Source: Rhodamnia argentea (Eukaryota > Streptophyta > Magnoliopsida > Myrtales > Myrtaceae). From it: a stretch of DNA of 64,000 nt. The stretch lies in the NCBI RefSeq assembly GCF_020921035.1, contig NC_063160.1, positions 17,821,095 to 17,885,094 on the forward strand, given 5' to 3'. Under the pieces are notes generated by a model. The model saw nothing but the letters and a program-made list of their open reading frames with translations, made no database searches and had not been told where the DNA came from. Of this stretch, positions 36,505-47,588 are shown in pieces; the stretch's first letter is position 1; every line of letters begins with the position of its first letter. The position numbers and the translations under genes are program-made.

Positions 36505-39500
36505 ATGGACCTGTCGAATTCTCCATCAACTCTCTCCCTGGGGTTCCTGTCCCCCGGATCGAACCAAGTGTCCGATGATGCAGTCTCGCTCCAGCTCGAC
36601 CGGAAGCAGCCAATCCCTCTTCAATTGCTCGAGCCGCAGGCCCAAAAACCCGAGAACAATGGCACCGTGGGCGCAGAGAATGGAGAGGATGAGGATGACG
36701 CGGACGTTGAAGAGTTCCGCATTTTAGGCCACTGCATCAAACGGAGAAGAACAAGCGAGTCAACGTCTTCTTCCACTAGCTCTGCTAAAAGGATTTCGGG
36801 CGCTGCGGATATGGAAGCGAGAAGAGCTGCAATTAGATCGTGGGGCAATGAATCGATTAGCGTGGCAGACCCCGATCTTTTTGAGATAATGGGGAGGGAG
36901 AAGAACAGGCAAGCGAAGGGAATTGAATTGATTGCCTCGGAGAATTTCGTGTGTAAAGCAGTAATGGAAGCACTTGGTAGCCACTTAACAAATAAGTACT
37001 CGGAAGGATTGCCTGGGGAGCGGTACTATGGTGGGAATCAGTACATCGATGAGATTGAAACTCTTTGTCAGGAGCGTGCATTGGCAGCTTTTAATTTGGA
37101 TTCTGAGAATTGGGGAGTGAATGTACAGCCATACTCATGCACTTCCGCAAATTTCGCAGTTTACACGGGACTTTTGCTTCCTGGGGATCGAATCATGGGG
37201 TTGGATACACCGTCAGGTGGTAATACTAGCCATGGGTGCTATATGCCTGATGGAAGGAAAGTTTCTGCGGCGTCGATTTTTTTCGAGAGTATGCCCTATA
37301 AGGTCAACCCACAGACTGGGTACATTGATTTTGATAAACTTGAGGAAAGAGCAATTGATTTTCACCCCAAGATTCTTATTTGTGGGGGAAGTTCGTATCC
37401 TCGCGAATGGGACTATGGTAGGTTTAGGCAAGTTGCAGACAAGTGCGGTGCAGTATTGATGTGTGACATGGCTCAAGTCAGTGGTCTTGTTGCAGCTAAG
37501 GTGCGAATTTTTGTGTATCTATATAGATCTAGCTACCTGCTTCTCATCATTGGTACCTTATGTTTTATCTCGAGTGCGGACAGCTATGGTATAACTTCCT
37601 TTTTTTTTGGGGGGGTGGTGGTGGGGGAGGGGTTGTGGATTTATTGGTGCATTTGTCTCACAATGTGTTATTCGAGGTGAGGTGATACTTGTCTTTTCTT
37701 ATTTGTTCCTGGTCCTGCACTGCGACTCCCTTAGTAAAAGTAGATTTTGCGAGGAAAAGGATTCTTAGTAAAACTTGGTAGTAAGGGACTTATTTTGATG
37801 CAGATACTAAATCAGTTCATTCACTCCTTAGATTAGATTGATGGGATTTGGCGTAAAGTGATTCCAGTTTACCTCTACCTGATCTGGTACTGGTCAACAC
37901 AAAAAAAGAACTATCATCTAGGAAGGCGAGACAACTGCTCTAGGTAGTTTGTCTGGCCAAAAGCAACAGAAGTTACATTACTAGTAATATAGAAGCATCA
38001 GTGGAGATCTTTAGTACCATCTCTCTTCTCTCTTGTTCCCTGATGCTGTTCCTGCACTGGAGATTGAAATCCTTGAAAGTTTGACCTTTTTGTGTAGACA
38101 AATTGTATGGATATGAGCTACAAAGTTCTTTACTTCAGTGGTCCTGTTTGGACATATTACTCGGAACTCACCATTGGAAAACTAAATGGGTACTTGGCAA
38201 CAACAATTATAGGGTCCTTCTAGTACTAGTGGGGTTGAATTTGATCTCTAATTTAAAATAGATAAGATTCGTTATGCTGGGTAGGTTTTGCTCACAAGAT
38301 TTTCATTACTAGCACGTTATGTTTTGTTAACTCTTGTTTGTTGTGGGGGTGGGGGTTGTGGTGTTGGAGGGAATGGAAAAGGAAAATGTCAATATTAACT
38401 TAACTAAAAGTTTTTCGGAAATTTGATACGGGTGTTCCCCTTTCGTGTGGCCATAATGGGGCATATCTTAATAACTGTAGAAAAAAAAAATTAACTTCAA
38501 TGAATTAAAAGGTCAGAGAACCGACTTTGTTTGTGGTGGTTGGGTTGGGGGGGCGCAGTAGCCCGACTTTCTATTAGATTAAGCCCGCCCTTAATAAGTA
38601 GAACTCATTCTGCTGGTTGAATGAGGGGAGTCCTCAATAAAGTAGGGGGTGTGATGGACTCTATATTTTAGTTCACATCCACGAAAGTCCAACTTAACAA
38701 TAGATAAAGGCTTTATTTGGTGTATTGAAAAAATGAACGGAAGAAAAGGGAGGAAGCAGATTGAGGCTGCAGTTCCAGTATTTTGTCTTGGAAAAGAAAG
38801 AAAATGCAAACGAAGGTGAAAATAGAGGGGATTGGATTTGACAAGCTTTCAGTCTCTCTCTCTATAATACACTCATCCTTTCGTTTTTGATGAATTTGTT
38901 CAGTTTCAAGTGTCATAATATTTTGGGAAGTTGTAGTTATATTCGTGGGTGATGTCCTTTCAGGAATGTGCAAGTCCCTTTGACTACTGTGATATTGTTA
39001 CCTCGACCACTCACAAAAGTCTTCGAGGTCCTAGAGGAGGTATAATCTTTTACCGGAAGGGTGCAAAACCAAGGAAAAGTGGAACCCCTTTATCTCAAGG
39101 AAATGAAATTGAGTACTACAACTTTGAGGAGAAGATAAACTTTGCTGTTTTCCCATCACTCCAGGGAGGTCCACACAATAACCACATCGCTGCTCTTGCA
39201 ATAGCTCTAAAGCAGGTAGCCACCCCAGTATATAAGGCTTATATGCAGCAGGTAAAGAAAAATGCTCAGGCTTTAGCACATGCTTTACTGAGAAGAAAAT
39301 GCAGGCTTGTGACAGGAGGCACGGATAACCATTTATTGCTCTGGGATCTAAGGCCTCTTGGATTAACCGGTATACTTCTATCCGCGAATGCTGTGTTACA
39401 TATCCATTTTCATGGAGATCAAGCGTATTGTGATTTGTGTGTGTTCATTTTTGTTTACTGAATTCCTGCTTTTCTTTCTGTTGTCTCATTGATTTCTCGT

Positions 39501-40711
39501 TTGTGTTAGCCCAAGGGTTTCATGCTCTTAGCATGGTGGTGAAGCTGGTCAACTATTCTTTTCATGTTTAATTGTAGTAGTCCTCAAGTTATTCAGTTAT
39601 CAACTGGAAGCGACACCTTATTTGGCTCAAACAAGTTGATAAGAGAGACTGGAGTTTGCGTCGGTTGTTTACATTGTGACTAGGTGTCTCGGAATGTAAA
39701 TCGAAAGCCACAAGCTTATATACAAACTTAGATGCACAAATAGAACACCTTATAGTATACAGTGCTGCCATATTGTGAGATTAGGAACTAGATGGGGCAA
39801 AATCAGAACCTTTCTATACCTTTTGCTAGAGTGGGCCAAGGGTTGTTGAGAACAGAACAATTTCAGAATTTCATTGTGCCCCCTTCTTGTCGTTGAAAAG
39901 ACAATCGAAGTCAACTCGTCGGCAACTTAAATCCTGTCTGGAGTGGCTTAAGATTTTCGGCTTTGAATCTCTTCTGAGACATTGGCTAGAATGAAAGTTG
40001 TAATACTGCCGAGATAGTAACTTTCTTTTACGTATTACAGGCAAATATGATGCTCTGCTCCGAGGACCCAAGCGCTTGGTTAGCTGTTAATGTAGTGTAT
40101 GATCTTGGCACTATTTGAGAAGTTTCTTCTTCCAACTTCATTTTCAATAGGGTTGGATGCCACTACTGTGGCATCACGATTTGCTGAATTCGCATGCAAC
40201 TTGTGTTTCATTCGGTGTTCCTTCCAATCTTGTTAGTGTGCTTGAATGATGTGATCTTAGTTCGTTGAATGATTTTACAGGTGGGAACTATGAGAAAGTC
40301 TGTGAGATGTGTCACATAACTCTCAATAAAATAGCGATCTTTGATGATAATGGCACCATTACCCCCGGTGGAGTAAGGATTGGTAGGTGAAGTTATGACA
40401 TGCTTGAATTTGTAAGACCGATTTCCTTGTCATGCTTTGTCTTTATTTTCGGTTTTTAGATTCAATGGACCAGTGATGTATTTGCAGGTACTCCTGCTAT
40501 GACAACGAGGGGTTGTCTGGAGAGTGATTTTGAGATAATTGCTGACCATCTTCTCAAAGCTGCCCAAATTGCCAGCAAAATCCAGAGGGGGCATGGCAAG
40601 CTGCAGAAGGCTTTTCTGAAGGGTCTTCAGAACAATAAGGAGATTGTTGAGCTTCGAACTCGTATAGAAGCCTTTGCTAGTCAGTTTGCCATGCCAGGTT
40701 TTGACTTCTGA
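36505..40711 (+). CDS. SHM7: Serine hydroxymethyltransferase, plant SHM6/SHM7 type
   Basis: Four exons: 36505-37500, 38964-39369, 40281-40382, 40488-40711, giving 575 residues. A PLP enzyme interconverting serine plus tetrahydrofolate and glycine plus 5,10-methylene-THF. The core holds [22 protein letters not shown], the PLP-lysine motif [14 protein letters not shown] (Lys350), [17 protein letters not shown] and GTPAMTTRG. An N-terminal extension of about 110 residues is acidic ([11 protein letters not shown], 60-70), then basic (KRRR, 79-82), and Ser-rich. It has no clear transit peptide; this layout is that of the SHM6/SHM7 group, for which a nuclear location is plausible but inferred. The usual His of the DMAHxSG motif is Gln324 here (DMAQVSG). 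The frame at the end of exon 1 runs into intron residues, corrected by the donor after VAAK. SHM6 versus SHM7 is not resolved. Confidence 0.92.
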
Positions 40712-43549
40712 ATTGTTCTATGGGTTTGTGGATGCTATCTTTCTCCAGCATCAAGCCATTCGTAACGTGCATCGAGTATTTGGAGGATTTGGTTGTTTAT
40801 ATGTCAAATTGGTAGGTAGCACAGACATTAATGGGTCAAGATGTTGCTTGTGTCCTTGCGGGAGAGAACAAAACATCAATGAGTTATTTATTTTTCTGAG
40901 AAAGGCAGAGGTGTTCTACCTTGTGCATGAGAGCAGTGGAGACTTAAAGATTTATGTCAGCCAGCTGCGATTTTTTGGCGGTCTATGGTCTCTCTTTCCA
41001 TGGACTTTACACGAGAGCAGAGGATAACCAGCTTTACGGTCGATGCCTCATAACATAGTGTCCATTGCTTAAGATGGGGAATGCATTATGAATGAATTGT
41101 TTATGCCAAGGTTTCCTCCTCTACCTTTATGCTGCCGCCTTGTTCCTGCCGTAGAGGAACAGTGCAGGTATTTTTCCTCCTTATGTATATGCTTCCAACG
41201 TATTGAATAAATTGATCGAGTAAGTTGGTAGGATGATTCGTGGTTTACTTCTCACAGGAATTTGGACCCTGTAAAGTCAGTGTGGTAGGGAGCAGGGCTT
41301 ATGAGGGCTGGGACCTGGCTTTTTGCCTGGTTTTTGTCTGTACATTGTGATTAGCAAGTGTAAACAGAGAAGGTCTGTGCTCATGACCAATTGGCGTTGA
41401 GATTTTAGCATGTTGAAGTGGGTCTTTATGGTGTCTTTTTAAAGGCAGTGCCAGTTTATTTAGTTCCTTCGGGCTTGCTCCCGGCAGGAGTTTGTTTTGA
41501 GAGATTCAGTGCAATCACCTCGAATATGACTTTACGAACTTTTTTTCACTCTTTTACATTCTTTTGTCTCTTTCTTTTTCCCCATTGATGAGATTGAGCA
41601 AGAGGTGGCATGTGTATCGATTGCATTTTTATTTTAGCCTCTCCTTCAATTGTAAACCTTCATGACAGAGTTGGTGTAAGATCATCATCGGAGGTTTCAG
41701 CAAGTGCGGACATACAATGTCATGGTTCGCGTTTTCTTGTCTCAAGGATTCTTAGTTGTAACTGGCTCGCTCGGCTTTGTCATCACAATGTGACGAAAAA
41801 GAAGAGAGAAGGAAAATGACCAAAGCAGTTTGATTGTTAGACTTTGTTTGTTTCACAAAAGATAACTAATTTAAAAAATACTTTTGAAAAGTGATCGTTT
41901 ATATCACTTGAAATAATTAGTTAATATATAATAATCGATGTCAAATTATGTTTAAACAATTTTATGGATAATGAAAGTGTTTTTTGTTTATCCATTCTTT
42001 AAAGTGATTCAAGCGATCATTTTTTGAAAATATTTTTCAGATTATTCATTTTTTACGAATCAAACGCCCCCTTAATAAATTGCAGTTTGATCACTTGAGT
42101 TGGATCGAGTAACATTCACTTTCATGCAATCAATCTGTTTTTCGAGCAAGAGTCGGATCTTTAGATCCGGATATCAACTCTTTCTCACGATTACCGGTTA
42201 TTCCAATAATTTACCAAAGACTTATTTGAAGGGCTTGGGATACCTTCTTCACATGCAATTATTAGTTTGATTCAAGTCGGTTACCAATTATTTTAGAGTT
42301 GTAATTAGTTAACTGTGTAGGAAGCTATTAATTTTTGTACGAAGTCAAGCGATCTCATTTGATAAGTTTGATATGTTGATAACCGACTGAATTACATATT
42401 GGTAAATTATTCAAGTAGTTGATAAGCTTGAAAAATTCAATCGATAATGGTAACAAACTCAGAAAATTAATGCCGTTAAGTATTGGCATAATTGGCAATT
42501 TGGTAATTCTAAACAAAGAATCAAATGATACCGGTATTTTTCAAAGAAGTGTTGGTGAGTTATAAAGCTATGGTGTGTCAAGTAAGTTGTCGATCTTTCA
42601 TCTAGACCTTTCTTTTCCTCAACATACGGATCAGTAAGTTGAAAACTTTTGTTCTGATGCATCGGTTATGTTAATCTGAGAAAATATTGAGCCGGTGGCC
42701 ACTTCTTTAAACAACTTACGTGGCACCGTCCAAAGAGACATCGTTCCCCTGCTTTATTCTCCGAGTAGGATTCTGACACGTGTTCGCATTCCAGAACGGT
42801 CGGCTTGGACGGACGGACGGACAGACAGGTTATGTGTCCGAAGCGGCGAGTAACATCTGGTCACTCCACTATCGCGCGTGACCTCGAGTTGAAAAGAGAC
42901 GTCCGAAAAGTGGCCATATTTTCAAAACCCGGAAGGGTGTGATGGGGAATTCCTCCCGGCGAAGCGTCACCATCGCCGCTTCCATCGTTTTCGAAAAACC
43001 TCTTAAATAGGGACCGAAATTACATGTTTGACCCTGTCCGTCTCGCCTTGCTTTTTTTCTTGTTCCCCTCTCTCTCCCATTTTGCTTTTTCATGAATTTG
43101 TTTGGAAAGAATATTGCGTCATCCTTCCCTGTTTAAATCGTCACTCCCCCCAACTCGAGAGAATGAGAATAACCGCCAAAATTCGTACGAGCGAAATTGA
43201 CCCTCAAAACAATAATGATTAGATATTCAATTTGTTATTGATTTAACTATACACCTATGAACCCAAAAAACAAAAAACTATACACTAATGAAGACGAATA
43301 TATGCATGCAGTTCTAACACTATAAATATACTTCTCGGTCCTTACCCCGAATCGAGTACGTTATCTTTTAGGTAACGTATGTGTATAATTTATTAGGCAC
43401 CCTTATTTTTCATCTTTTTAAAGTATAATCATTTTTCCCCATATGAAGATAATTTAATCAAAATATCTAATAAATATTAATCTTCATGTAAATGTGCTTG
43501 GGAAGTCTAGATGCTTAGTATTAAATAGAAGTCAAGAATCAAAGAACTG
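40712..43549. other. Intergenic downstream of SHMT
   Basis: The first 900 bases or so probably include the SHMT 3' UTR. The rest is AT-rich with a MITE (41840-42071). A CACGTG core is at 42777-42782, and a short GGAC-type simple repeat (ggacggacggacagacag) is near 42808-42826. No open frame resembles a known protein. Confidence 0.5.
41840..42071. mobile_element. Harbinger-like MITE, TTA target duplication
   Basis: 232 bases with imperfect terminal inverted repeats of about 58 bases. The outer 15 bases (left gactttgtttgtttc; reverse complement of right gggggcgtttgattc) align without gaps. TTA flanks both ends (41837-41839 and 42072-42074), the typical PIF/Harbinger target. There is no coding capacity. 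A hAT-type MITE is the alternative if the TTA is chance. Confidence 0.65.
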
Positions 43550-43558
43550 CAACTATAA

Positions 43559-43765
43559 AGGAAAATTTCAAAAAAGGGCTCAAAGTGGTCTCATTTTTTC
43601 AAATAAGGGCCTAGAGTGAACATCGTTTCAAATAAGCGCATGAAGTGCCCAAATCATTTCAAATAAGGGCCTAGTTGAAGGACATTTCTTTTAATCTTTT
43701 GGCCTTTTCTTTTCTGTTTTTATTTTTTTCTCCTCTCCTCCCCTCCTGTTCATTATCTCCTCTAG
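43559..43765. repeat. Left terminal inverted repeat of the Pack-MULE
   Basis: Pairs with 44575-44779 in reverse complement. Shared phrases include tttcaaataagggcctag, aaggacattt, cttttaatctt, ggccttttcttttctg and ctcccctcctgttcat. The inner boundary is approximate. Confidence 0.85.
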
Positions 43766-43767
43766 CA

Positions 43768-44474
43768 CGTCTTCTTCAACGGGTCCTCTATCCCTCGCAC
43801 GAACGGGAACTCCCGCTTGTTGTGCAATACATGCGTGATCGCCGCCGTCGCAAGGTTGCTCATCAGCGGCGCCCCTCCCATCGCCACGCACCACGCCTGC
43901 CCGTCCACCAACCGCATCCGCACCTACTCCGGGACGCCAAACTCCGCCAACGTGGCCCGTCACACCTCCCAGAGCCGAAAGTTGAACTCGTCCATCTCCA
44001 GCGTGTACGTGCGCGAGAACGGGAGTGATGCCGAGCTCGTCGGGTCGTAGCACGGCACTAGGACCGGCTTCGACATGTCCCTCGGCGTCGGCTCCCTCTT
44101 CGCCCCGTCTTTGAAGGACTCCCTCACGAGCCTCTCGAGCGCGGCCATCGCCGTGACGTGGAGCCGGCGGAGCCCCTTTGCGAGAGCCTCCGTAGGAACC
44201 CGCCCGAGCCGAAGATGGGCCGCGAGAGGTAGAACTTCCGGTTGTGGTCGACGAGGAACTTCTACGTGTCGTCTTCCCGAAAAGCGGGCAACCTGTGGTC
44301 CTTTGTGGAGAAGAGCATGGCGATAAAGATGCCGCCTTCGCCGGTGCTCGCGGCAATGTTGAAGTAATCGGGATGCTGGTGTACGGGTTGCTGGACTTCG
44401 ACTTGAGGGCATGCTCTAGATAAGTGAGGGCTTTGCCAAGGAGGATGCCCCCGCAGGCCGCCGTGATCGACCCA
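43768..44474 (-). pseudogene. Captured patatin-like phospholipase A (pPLAIII type) fragment
   Basis: Minus-strand frames match the patatin-like protein family (acyl hydrolases of the pPLAIII/PLP6-9 group) in the right order: GGILLGKALTYLE, then FNIAASTGEGGIFIAMLFST, KFLVDHNRKFY, GGFLRR, KPVLVPCYDPTSSA, LPFSRTYTLEMDEFNFRLWEV, RATLAE and AAITHVLHNKREFPFVRGIED. It is broken by in-frame stops (TAG at 44262-44264, TGA at 43960-43962 where relatives have Cys, another TAG shortly after) and by at least one frameshift between GGFLRR and the KPVLVPCYD part. The segment lacks the family's true N- and C-termini. It lies wholly between the TIRs of the Pack-MULE, so it is a captured copy, not a resident gene. 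GC content is far above the flanks. Confidence 0.85.
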
Positions 44475-44574
44475 ACCCTCTCTCTCTCTTTTCCCCGTTG
44501 AGTGTCTCTCTCTCTCTTTTCCCCGTTGAGTGCGTCAGTAGATGGAAGATGAAGACGACCATGTATTCAAGTCT

Positions 44575-44779
44575 GAAGAGATGATGAACAGGAGGGGAGG
44601 GGAAAGGAGGAGAAAAACAGAAAAGAAAAGGCCGGAAGATTAAAAGAAAAAAATGTCCTTCGGTTAGGCCTTCATTTGAAATGATTTGAACACTTCGAGT
44701 CTTTATTGGAAACGATATTCATTCTAGGCCCTTATTTGAGAAAACGAGGCCACTTCAAATCCTTTTTTGAAAATTTCCC
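44575..44779. repeat. Right terminal inverted repeat of the Pack-MULE
   Basis: Reverse complement of the left repeat, with scattered substitutions and a few small indels. The outer end abuts the 9-base target duplication at 44780. Confidence 0.85.
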
Positions 44780-44788
44780 CAACTATAA

Positions 44789-47588
44789 TGTAAAGTCCCT
44801 TTTGTAAGGATTTTTATATAGTCCTAACTAGTGTATTAGTGACACGCCCTCCCGAATTTTGAAAACGAAAGAATTTTTTTAAATTTTGTGAAAATATATA
44901 AAGTCTTTTTCTTTCACAAAAATTATATAAAGTTATATACGATATATTATGGCAATATTTTAATACTTCGAGGAAATTTAATTTGGAATGACAGATACAA
45001 GTAAATGCAAGAGTGCTCAAATTAAATAGTCTAAGGGCACGCATGATAACACTTCTCTAGTAGAAATCAACTTTTGATCATAAGTTGATTTCTCTACTTC
45101 TCCTCAAAAGTAGAAATTAATTTTTCTACTTCGCTCCCAGATTGACTTCTAATTAGATAAATTCGTTTGGTAACGGTTAAAAATTTATACTTTTGAAATA
45201 TTATTAACAAAGTCTTTGGCCGGCGGCGGCGGCGGGCGGCCGGGGAGGTGGGCGGGCGAGAGATGCGTAGGCCGAGGTCGGTGTGGTCAAAAAAGTAATT
45301 CTAAATCGGAGAAGTAAAAAACTTCTCAAAATTGGTCAAAAACCTTATCAAAAATTAAAAATCCTATCAGAAGTCAATTTTTTTATTAAAAAGATTTTTA
45401 CTTCAGCAAGATTCTACCAAAAGGACTTTTATTGTCGGATTGACTTCTGGCAAAGAAATTTAGAAGCGAAGTGTTATCATGCAGCTTCTAAGAGTTCCGG
45501 TGGCAAAAGAAAAAAAAAAACAATAATCTGATAACGGAGTTAATCAATCGTGTTTTGGATTTAATGTCGGTTTTGTGTTCGTACCATTCAGACCAAAAAC
45601 ATCGTGGGCCCCACGTCCTGCCCAGTGCCTGACACACCGCAGGAAGCCATAAATATTCCCATCGTTCTTTCTTTTTTTCCACCCTTTGTCAGAAATTGTT
45701 TTATCTACTAATCGTGAGGCCCAAAATCGTCAAAGGGCCGTAGGAATAGATGTCCTCCACGACAATCACATGGGGTTTTCAAATCCAGATGTTGACTGAC
45801 CGCTACACTTACCTGCCCTGCCCCCCTAGCCTAGTCTTCCTTCCCAATCGTAACATCGCATCATTATTGCTCAATTAGCGCCCGACTCCGATGACTTTCG
45901 CTTTTCGCATCTTGCTTGATTTGAATTTTGCGTGCAAACTTGCTCTCACTTTCTTCTTTTTAATATATGAAATCCTCAAGACATTCATACCACGAAAAAA
46001 TCGATCTGTATATTCGCATAGGACTTTTTCGTGTTTTCCTTGAATGTCAACTGTACTTTGCGTCCCGTATTCAATCGAATCTTTTGCTCTTGTTTAAATT
46101 TAAACGAGCATCCTTTGATTGATATCTGCGCTTTTAGTTTTAATTTGCCAAAGATCTTCAATTGACTTAAAAATTAACTAGCTTGTTTTGAAGGTTGTGC
46201 TCTCTTACACTCCAAACACTCCTCATGCAAAAGCCGGACGTGGCTCGTTTATAATACAATCAACTCCCACATGAACCCAAGATTTAAGGATTGTTTTCTC
46301 ATTGATTTAGGTGGCCGTTGACCAAATACGTTCCTTGACTTGAGTTGTTCACGGAAGACATTGCATCCTCCTCACGCGAATCCCCATGTGATTGACCAAG
46401 CACATTGGCATTCCATAATCTATATTAATACTCCATTCTATTGCAGCATCAGCATGAACGTTATCTTTGTGTGAAAGAATGCAAAAAAGATATCGAGCCA
46501 TCGTTTGGCACGTACAATAGATTGAACCAACAGATGCATGTTTCGATCGCTTCGCATGTTCATGACTAAACCCTCTCATCCCATTATCCCATTTTCACGA
46601 GACTCGCGAGTCATCGTTCACAAAATTGCTAAATAGTCGATAAGAGTAATATGATTAGGTTGTTTTTCTTGTAACGACAGAAACAAATAATCGAATGAGG
46701 ATGCGAATATATTGTGCTTATGACTTGTATTCGACAAGCTTGTGAACCGAATAGCTCGTCAATCGGTATTCTAATCATGCCAACTGTGGCGATCAAATCA
46801 AGAATTTAGTCACATCACATGGAATCAATTCAAATGATCGAGAAAAGGACCAAACTTTAGAGGTAACTAATCAAGAAAAGCACGCAAAACGAGGAGAAAC
46901 AAAACTTCCCCAGCTCAAAAGGAGATTCCTTTTAGCCAAACAGAAGGAAGAAAGAGGCGCAAAATTCTTATTTATTTATTTTGTTTTTTTTTGGGTTGGG
47001 GGGGCGGCAAAACAAAACAAAAAGTTTAAATTTCGACAATCGCAATCTCACCAAATTGCTTTAGAGAATAGTCCAGATAAATCTCGATCGAGAGAAAGAA
47101 TGGCGGAGTCAGAAATGGGAAGGGGAGGGTGGGGCCCAGGCCAGGCAGGGGCAATCGTAAGTACAAGCGATAATGTATTGTGCGCGTAGTGTACCGTTGG
47201 AGGGCCTCGGCTGACGTGGCGCGGCGGAATAAAGCGAAGCGATGCGAATCACCACCCCCACCCCCGCACGCAAAACGCAAACACAAACGCAAACACGCTT
47301 CTTCTCCGTCACTCTCCCTCTCTCTCTCTCTTCCTCTTCACAACTCCCACTTACCAAATCCCCCAACCAATCTCTCTCTCTCTCTCAAACCATTCTGAAA
47401 AAGCTTCGTCGAGGACTCGACTCGATCGAATCGTCTTCTTTCCCTCTCTCTTCCATTTGTTTAATTCGCTTGGCTTTCCCTGTTCAAGATCATCGTCGTT
47501 CATTGTCGCGGGGACTCCGATTTTTATTGCTCCCGCTTTTGATCATCGGAGTCGACCGCTGTTCGCTTCGGTCCTCAACTTTTTCCCC
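44789..47588. other. Intergenic upstream of the TCP11-domain gene
   Basis: Contains a MITE (45041-45482) and otherwise AT-rich unique-looking DNA without a recognisable gene. From about 47230 the sequence becomes C- and CT-rich (microsatellite tracts about 47310-47390), consistent with the leader of the gene starting at 47589. Confidence 0.5.
45041..45482. mobile_element. MITE of the GCATGATAACAC family, both ends present
   Basis: Begins gcatgataacacttc and ends in its exact reverse complement (gaagtgttatcatgc), so the terminal inverted repeat is at least 15 bases. AT-rich arms with 'agaagt' phrases surround a striking GC-rich centre (about 45220-45280, ggcggcggcgg). There is no coding capacity and no clear target duplication. 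The same family recurs at 30535. Confidence 0.7.

Larger units (their letters stand above)
43559..44779. mobile_element. Pack-MULE carrying a patatin-like gene fragment
   Basis: A 1221-base element with terminal inverted repeats of about 200 bases (left about 43559-43765, right about 44575-44779). It is bounded by a perfect 9-base direct repeat, caactataa (43550-43558 and 44780-44788). Long TIRs plus 9-base duplications are the signature of Mutator-like elements. The TIRs carry several sub-terminal 'caaataagggcctag' repeats. The interior encodes no transposase; instead it is much more GC-rich than its surroundings and holds a decayed patatin-like phospholipase segment on the minus strand. A 28-base tandem duplication (tctctctcttttccccgttg type) sits at about 44478-44533. 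It is therefore a non-autonomous Pack-MULE (gene-capturing MULE). Confidence 0.88.

Noticed and set aside
43817-44050. Plus-strand frame inside the Pack-MULE
   Set aside because: Opposite-strand shadow of the GC-rich patatin-like fragment.
43691-44356. 221-codon minus-strand frame as an intact protein
   Set aside because: It is the shifted frame of the captured fragment (Arg/Gly-rich, low complexity), not a real product.
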